Source of the DNA: Promicromonosporaceae bacterium
Lineage (GTDB): Bacteria > Actinomycetota > Actinomycetes > Actinomycetales > Cellulomonadaceae
DNA: 9,009 nucleotides
Reading direction: 5' to 3'
Assembly (NCBI GenBank): GCA_009780755.1
Contig: WQZL01000101.1
Coordinates: forward strand, 1-9,009
Part shown: piece by piece, positions 6,226 through 9,009 of the stretch
How the letters are laid out: each line of letters starts with the position of its first letter
Position numbering within the stretch: the stretch's first letter is position 1
Notes under the pieces: model-generated
The model's input: the letters and a program-made list of their open reading frames with translations, nothing else
The model's database searches: none
What the model was told of the DNA's origin: nothing
Program-made: the position numbers and the translations under genes

Positions 6226-6401
6226 TGATGCCTCCAATTGGGTGACAGTTGCCTGCCACGGGTTGTATGCGACTTCTACGTCGCTAGGGGACATGAAACC
6301 CTGTGGAGGCTAATCTGCCCGAATCGTCCGGCTGACTGTGAATGGATTTCTGGCGCATTTTGTCGCAAATCAACAAAACTCGCAGGTCACAGCTGTGCGC
6401 A

Positions 6402-6429
6402 ACCATAATTCATTTGCCCGTTGAACTAA
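6402..6429 (-). promoter_or_regulatory. Weak candidate promoter for the SipW operon
   Basis: On the minus strand TTAGTT (6424-6429) and TATGGT (6402-6407) are separated by 16 bp, a poor but plausible sigma70-type pair in the most AT-rich part of the spacer. It would give a leader of about 170 nt before the ATG at 6225. The dyad at 6420-6446 overlaps and extends upstream of the -35. Other start sites are equally possible. Confidence 0.25.
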
Positions 6430-6446
6430 TTCACAACCGTTTCAAC
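6420..6446. promoter_or_regulatory. Inverted repeat upstream of the SipW operon, candidate operator
   Basis: GTTGAA (6420-6425) and TTCAAC (6441-6446) are perfect inverted arms whose starts are 21 bp apart, two helical turns. Extra CAAC (6434-6437) and GTTG (6448-6451) half-sites lie within and beside it. This geometry suits a dimeric regulator bound to one face of the DNA. The cognate protein is unknown. Confidence 0.35.
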
Positions 6447-6586
6447 TGTTGGCTGCCCCACAGGTAGGAGATAGGCAGGGCCGCGAGGCGATCCCCGAAC
6501 GAGGCCGCCTCCTGTCCAAGATGCAGCACGTAACCAGCTGCGAACCGCTCGCCTAACTTGTCTCGCAACCAACCCAGATGCTTAAA

Positions 6587-6627
6587 GGGGACTGCCCCCG
6601 GGAATCAGAAAGTGTACTTTCGGATTT
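6587..6627. repeat. Hairpin plus 24-bp palindrome, unexplained
   Basis: GGGG (6587-6590) pairs with CCCC (6595-6598). A few bases on, GAAAGT-GT-ACTTTC (6608-6621) is extended by AATC (6603-6606) and GATT (6623-6626), giving a near-perfect 24-bp dyad with one mismatched pair. A short T-run (6625-6628) follows on the plus strand only, so as a terminator it would fit plus-strand transcription, where no gene is seen. It may be a mobile repeat, a decayed insertion end or a protein-binding site. Confidence 0.4.
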
Positions 6628-6663
6628 TCAGGAAGTGTGGTTGTGGGTTTGGTGCGGGTGGTG

Positions 6664-6702
6664 GTGGTTTCGACACGGGCGCTGCGCGCCCTACTCAACC
6701 AT
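6664..6702. repeat. REP-like imperfect palindrome after the ATPase gene, possible terminator
   Basis: The inner stem GGGCGC (6677-6682) / GCGCCC (6686-6691) has a 3-nt loop. Outer arms GTGGTT (6664-6669) and AACCAT (6697-6702) also pair, with a TCGACAC/TACTC internal bulge between. The arrangement GGTTTCGACAC, GC stem, CTACTCAACC resembles intergenic palindromes that I recall as common in actinobacterial, especially Micrococcales, genomes. It begins 11 nt after the ATPase stop, where it could stop or shield the 3' end of that message, though there is no T-run. Confidence 0.6.
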
Positions 6703-6712
6703 CGGGGGCGGC

Positions 6713-9009
6713 TCAATCACCGAGGATAACGGCGGGAGGTTTGCGGTTGGCTAGGGCGTAAGCGACTGTGACTAGGGCGATGCCGAGGGCGCCGATGGCA
6801 GCGGCGGTGAACACCCGCTGGGTGGTGATTTCCAGGAGGAAGAGGCCGTGCGCGAGGGATGGAACCGCTACGGCCACGGCCCCAAGCATGCCGAGCGCGC
6901 CAACTAGCGCAATCTTCCACACCGCCCAGGGGCGGGCCATCAGGGTCAAAATCCATAGGCAGATGATGAGTACCACCAGGGTGGAGGTGGTGCGCGCATC
7001 GGCAGCCGTCGATTCTGGCTCCAGCCAGCGCGTCACCCGGAAGCCCGTGTACGCACCGGCGGCCACGATCAGCCCGGCCGGGATCGCAAACCGCATCACC
7101 CGCCCCAAGAACCCCGGAATGTACCGCCGCCGATTTGGGCCAAGGGCCAAGAAGAAGCCCGGCACGCCGATGGTCAGTGAAGAGATCAGCGTCAATTGGA
7201 TCGGCTCGAAGGGGTAGGCGCTGGCGGTGATCGCCGTGACGATGGCCAGCACGAAGGCATACGAGTTGCGGGTCAGGAACAGGTTGGCGGCGCGCTCGAT
7301 GTTGGCGATCACCCGGCGCCCCTCGGCCACGGCGTGTGGCAGATGCGCAAACTTCCCATCTAGCAGCACCAGCTGAGCGACGGCCTTGGTGGCCGGAGAA
7401 CCAGAACCCATCGCCACGCCAATGTCTGCGTCCTTCAAGGCCAGGGCATCGTTGACGCCATCGCCGGTCATGGCGACAACATGCCCGCGCGATTGCAATG
7501 CGGTAACCATCGCCTGCTTCTGCGCCGGGGTGACCCGGCCAAACACGGAATTAGCGGCCAGCACATCGGCCAGCGCGCCCGGCTCTTCGGGCAACTCGCG
7601 GGCGTCGATAGCGTCATCTGCTCCGCTGACGCCGGGCACCCCCACGCGGGCCGCGACCGCGCCCACCGTGCGCGGGTTATCGCCAGAAATTACCTTCAAG
7701 GCCACGCCTTGTTCGGCGAAGTAGGCCAGCGTCTCGGCGGCATCGTCGCGGGCGCGCTCGGCCAATACCACCAGGGCCACCGGAGCCAGCGCGGCGGGCA
7801 AGGCGGCCTCACCCTCCGTAGCCGGTTCCGCCGGGGCGTTGGCATGGGCGAGCAGCAATACGCGGCTACCGGTGGCGGCAATGGCATCGGCCTCAGCGCG
7901 GGCAGCCCGTTCGGCGACGGAGGCAGGGGAGGGCAACACCATCTCCGGCGCCCCCAGCACCCAGGTGCCGTTTCCCTCTGCGGTAACAGCCGACCACTTG
8001 CGGGCCGAAGAGAACGGAATCTGCCCCGTGGCAACCCACTCGGTGGTGGGGTGATGCTGGCCGATGGCGGCGGCTGTCGCATTCGTGCCATCGCCGGAAA
8101 GTAGGCCCAATGCGTTAGCGATGCGAGCATTTGCCACATCGCCGTCGGGCACATCGTCGAGCGGCACCACGCGGTCAAGTTCAATGTCGCCGTAGGTAAG
8201 GGTGCCGGTCTTATCCAGGCACAGCACATCTACCCGAGCCAAACCCTCCACGGCGGCTAGTTCCTGAACGAGCGTTTGCTTGCGGGCCAGGGAGACGACG
8301 CCAAGGGCAAACGCCATCGAGGTGAGCAGCACCAGCCCATCGGGCACCATGCCGACCATCGCCGCCACCGTGCTGGTTACGGCTTCGCGCCAGGTTTCGT
8401 TATCGACGCTGCCCCACTGTCGCCAGGCGACGATGGGTGCGGAGATGGCCATGACAATGGCGATTCCCTTCAACAGCCGGTTTGTACCGGCGCGCAGCTC
8501 GGAATGAGTTAGGGAGAAACGGCGGGCCTGAGCGGCCAGTTGCGCGGCGTAGGAGTCGGCGCCGACGCCGGTGGCTTGGAAGCGGCCTGTTCCGGCCACG
8601 ATGATCGACCCGGAGCGCACCTCATCGCCTACCCCCTTGGGAATGGGGTCGCTTTCCCCGGTGAGCAGCGCCTCGTCGGCCTCTAGCCCGGTGGCCGAGC
8701 GCAGCACGCCATCGGCGGGTACCTGGTCGCCGGTGCGCAGTTCCAGCAGATCGTCGGCCACCACCTCGTTAACGGCCAGCTTCACCAGTTCGGCGTCGCG
8801 CACGGCGCGAGCGATGGGAGCATTGACGATGGCCAGCTGATCGAGGGTGCGGCGGGAGTGTAGTTCTTGGACGATGCCGATTAGCGAATTGAAGAAGATG
8901 ACAAAGCCGAACAGGGCGTTTCGCCAGCTACCGGTGGCCAGGGTCACGGCGAGCAGAGTGGAAAGTACCGCATTGACCGGGGTAAACACGTTGGCACGCA
9001 CGATTTGCC
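6713..9009 (-). CDS. ctpE: Cation-transporting P-type ATPase, CtpE-like (N-terminus off the window)
   Basis: An ATP-driven membrane cation pump. The frame is open through the right edge (residues before the GTG at 9001 read Q-I), so the first part of the protein is missing and the GTG is not taken as the start. Counting from that GTG: TGES actuator motif at 114-117, PDGL in membrane segment 4 at 220-223, phosphorylated Asp263 in DKTGTLT, TGDGVNDALALKDADIGVAMG near 510-530, then about six C-terminal membrane segments including FFLALGPN. There is no heavy-metal CxxC binding domain in the visible part. The text from NSLIGIVQE to LRTGDQVPADG strongly recalls actinobacterial CtpE, which is linked to calcium uptake in mycobacteria (about 800 aa). 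Acidic PDGL replaces the PEGL of classical calcium pumps. The substrate here is not proven. The gene is separate from the downstream SipW operon, with 487 bp between them. Confidence 0.92.
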   Translation of the reverse strand, partial: QIVRANVFTPVNAVLSTLLAVTLATGSWRNALFGFVIFFNSLIGIVQELHSRRTLDQLAIVNAPIARAVRDAELVKLAVNEVVADDLLELRTGDQVPADGVLRSATGLEADEALLTGESDPIPKGVGDEVRSGSIIVAGTGRFQATGVGADSYAAQLAAQARRFSLTHSELRAGTNRLLKGIAIVMAISAPIVAWRQWGSVDNETWREAVTSTVAAMVGMVPDGLVLLTSMAFALGVVSLARKQTLVQELAAVEGLARVDVLCLDKTGTLTYGDIELDRVVPLDDVPDGDVANARIANALGLLSGDGTNATAAAIGQHHPTTEWVATGQIPFSSARKWSAVTAEGNGTWVLGAPEMVLPSPASVAERAARAEADAIAATGSRVLLLAHANAPAEPATEGEAALPAALAPVALVVLAERARDDAAETLAYFAEQGVALKVISGDNPRTVGAVAARVGVPGVSGADDAIDARELPEEPGALADVLAANSVFGRVTPAQKQAMVTALQSRGHVVAMTGDGVNDALALKDADIGVAMGSGSPATKAVAQLVLLDGKFAHLPHAVAEGRRVIANIERAANLFLTRNSYAFVLAIVTAITASAYPFEPIQLTLISSLTIGVPGFFLALGPNRRRYIPGFLGRVMRFAIPAGLIVAAGAYTGFRVTRWLEPESTAADARTTSTLVVLIICLWILTLMARPWAVWKIALVGALGMLGAVAVAVPSLAHGLFLLEITTQRVFTAAAIGALGIALVTVAYALANRKPPAVILGD

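Larger units (their letters stand above)
6226..6712. other. 487-bp gene-free region between P-type ATPase and SipW operon
   Basis: No credible ORF is seen on either strand. Moving from the ATPase stop downwards it holds a REP-like palindrome (6664-6702), a hairpin GGGG-actg-CCCC (6587-6598) beside a 24-bp palindrome (6603-6626), a GC-rich stretch with GAGGCG/CGCCTC arms (6485-6490, 6506-6511), GTTG/CAAC half-sites (6420-6451), a CACAGCTGTG palindrome (6388-6397), and an AT-richer zone that is the best place for the SipW operon promoter. The leader nearest the start codon can form a GCGAC/GTCGC hairpin (6269-6273, 6280-6284). No tRNA or recognised riboswitch is seen. Confidence 0.6.

Noticed and set aside
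6226..6294. Upstream ATG at 6294 as the start of the small exported protein
   Set aside because: It would add 23 residues before a normal basic signal-peptide start and ignore the well-placed GGAGG at 6231-6235.
6388..6397. CACAGCTGTG perfect palindrome as a CRP-like site
   Set aside because: It lacks the spacing and flanks of a CRP/FNR-type site and ten bases are too few to assign; mentioned only as part of the spacer description.
6558..6761. Plus-strand 67-codon ORF in the spacer
   Set aside because: It crosses the palindromes and enters the ATPase 3' end, has no ribosome site or recognisable domain, and its Gly-rich stretch comes from GT-rich DNA.
7481..8104. 207-codon open frame on the plus strand opposite the ATPase gene
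   Set aside because: It is antisense to the strongly conserved P-type ATPase core (phosphorylation and nucleotide-binding domains), has no recognisable protein features and is typical of GC-rich shadow frames.

Overview
The window looks like chromosomal DNA from a high-GC Gram-positive bacterium (Actinomycetota, probably Actinomycetales/Micrococcales-like). The reasons are GC-rich codon use, a CtpE-like P-type ATPase, a membrane malate:quinone oxidoreductase, an LPXTG surface protein, and a palindrome of the kind scattered through actinobacterial genomes. I cannot name the species. Every credible gene reads on the minus strand, so transcription runs from high to low coordinates.

In transcription order: (1) 6713-9009, a cation P-type ATPase that has lost its N-terminus at the window edge. 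(2) 6226-6712, a 487-bp gene-free stretch holding a REP-like palindrome just after the ATPase stop, a second pair of palindromes, and operator/promoter-like sequence for the next operon. (3) 1732-6225, a tightly packed four-gene surface locus: a small acidic exported protein with a SipW-type alternate signal; a Ser/His (SipW/ER-type) signal peptidase 3 nt downstream; an LPXTG-anchored protein; and an 841-aa exported protein, joined by an ATGA overlap, with the same alternate-signal/TasA-like N-terminus, FN3-like Cys/Trp-rich modules and a Pro/acidic repeat tail. (4) 301-1722, mqo, starting only 9 nt after the surface locus. (5) 1-170, the N-terminal part of a Phd/YefM-type antitoxin with its own probable leaderless promoter and palindromic operator.

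The surface locus is the most interesting part. By analogy with TasA/SipW (Bacillus) and related fibre subunits, I infer that the dedicated peptidase processes two substrates that share a TasA-like N-terminal domain. The small one would be the main subunit and the large one a multidomain adhesin or tip, while the LPXTG protein would provide a covalent wall attachment. Both predicted mature SipW substrates contain no lysine at all, unlike the other large proteins in the window. The function of the assembly is inference; the gene order, motifs and shared N-terminus are read directly from the sequence.
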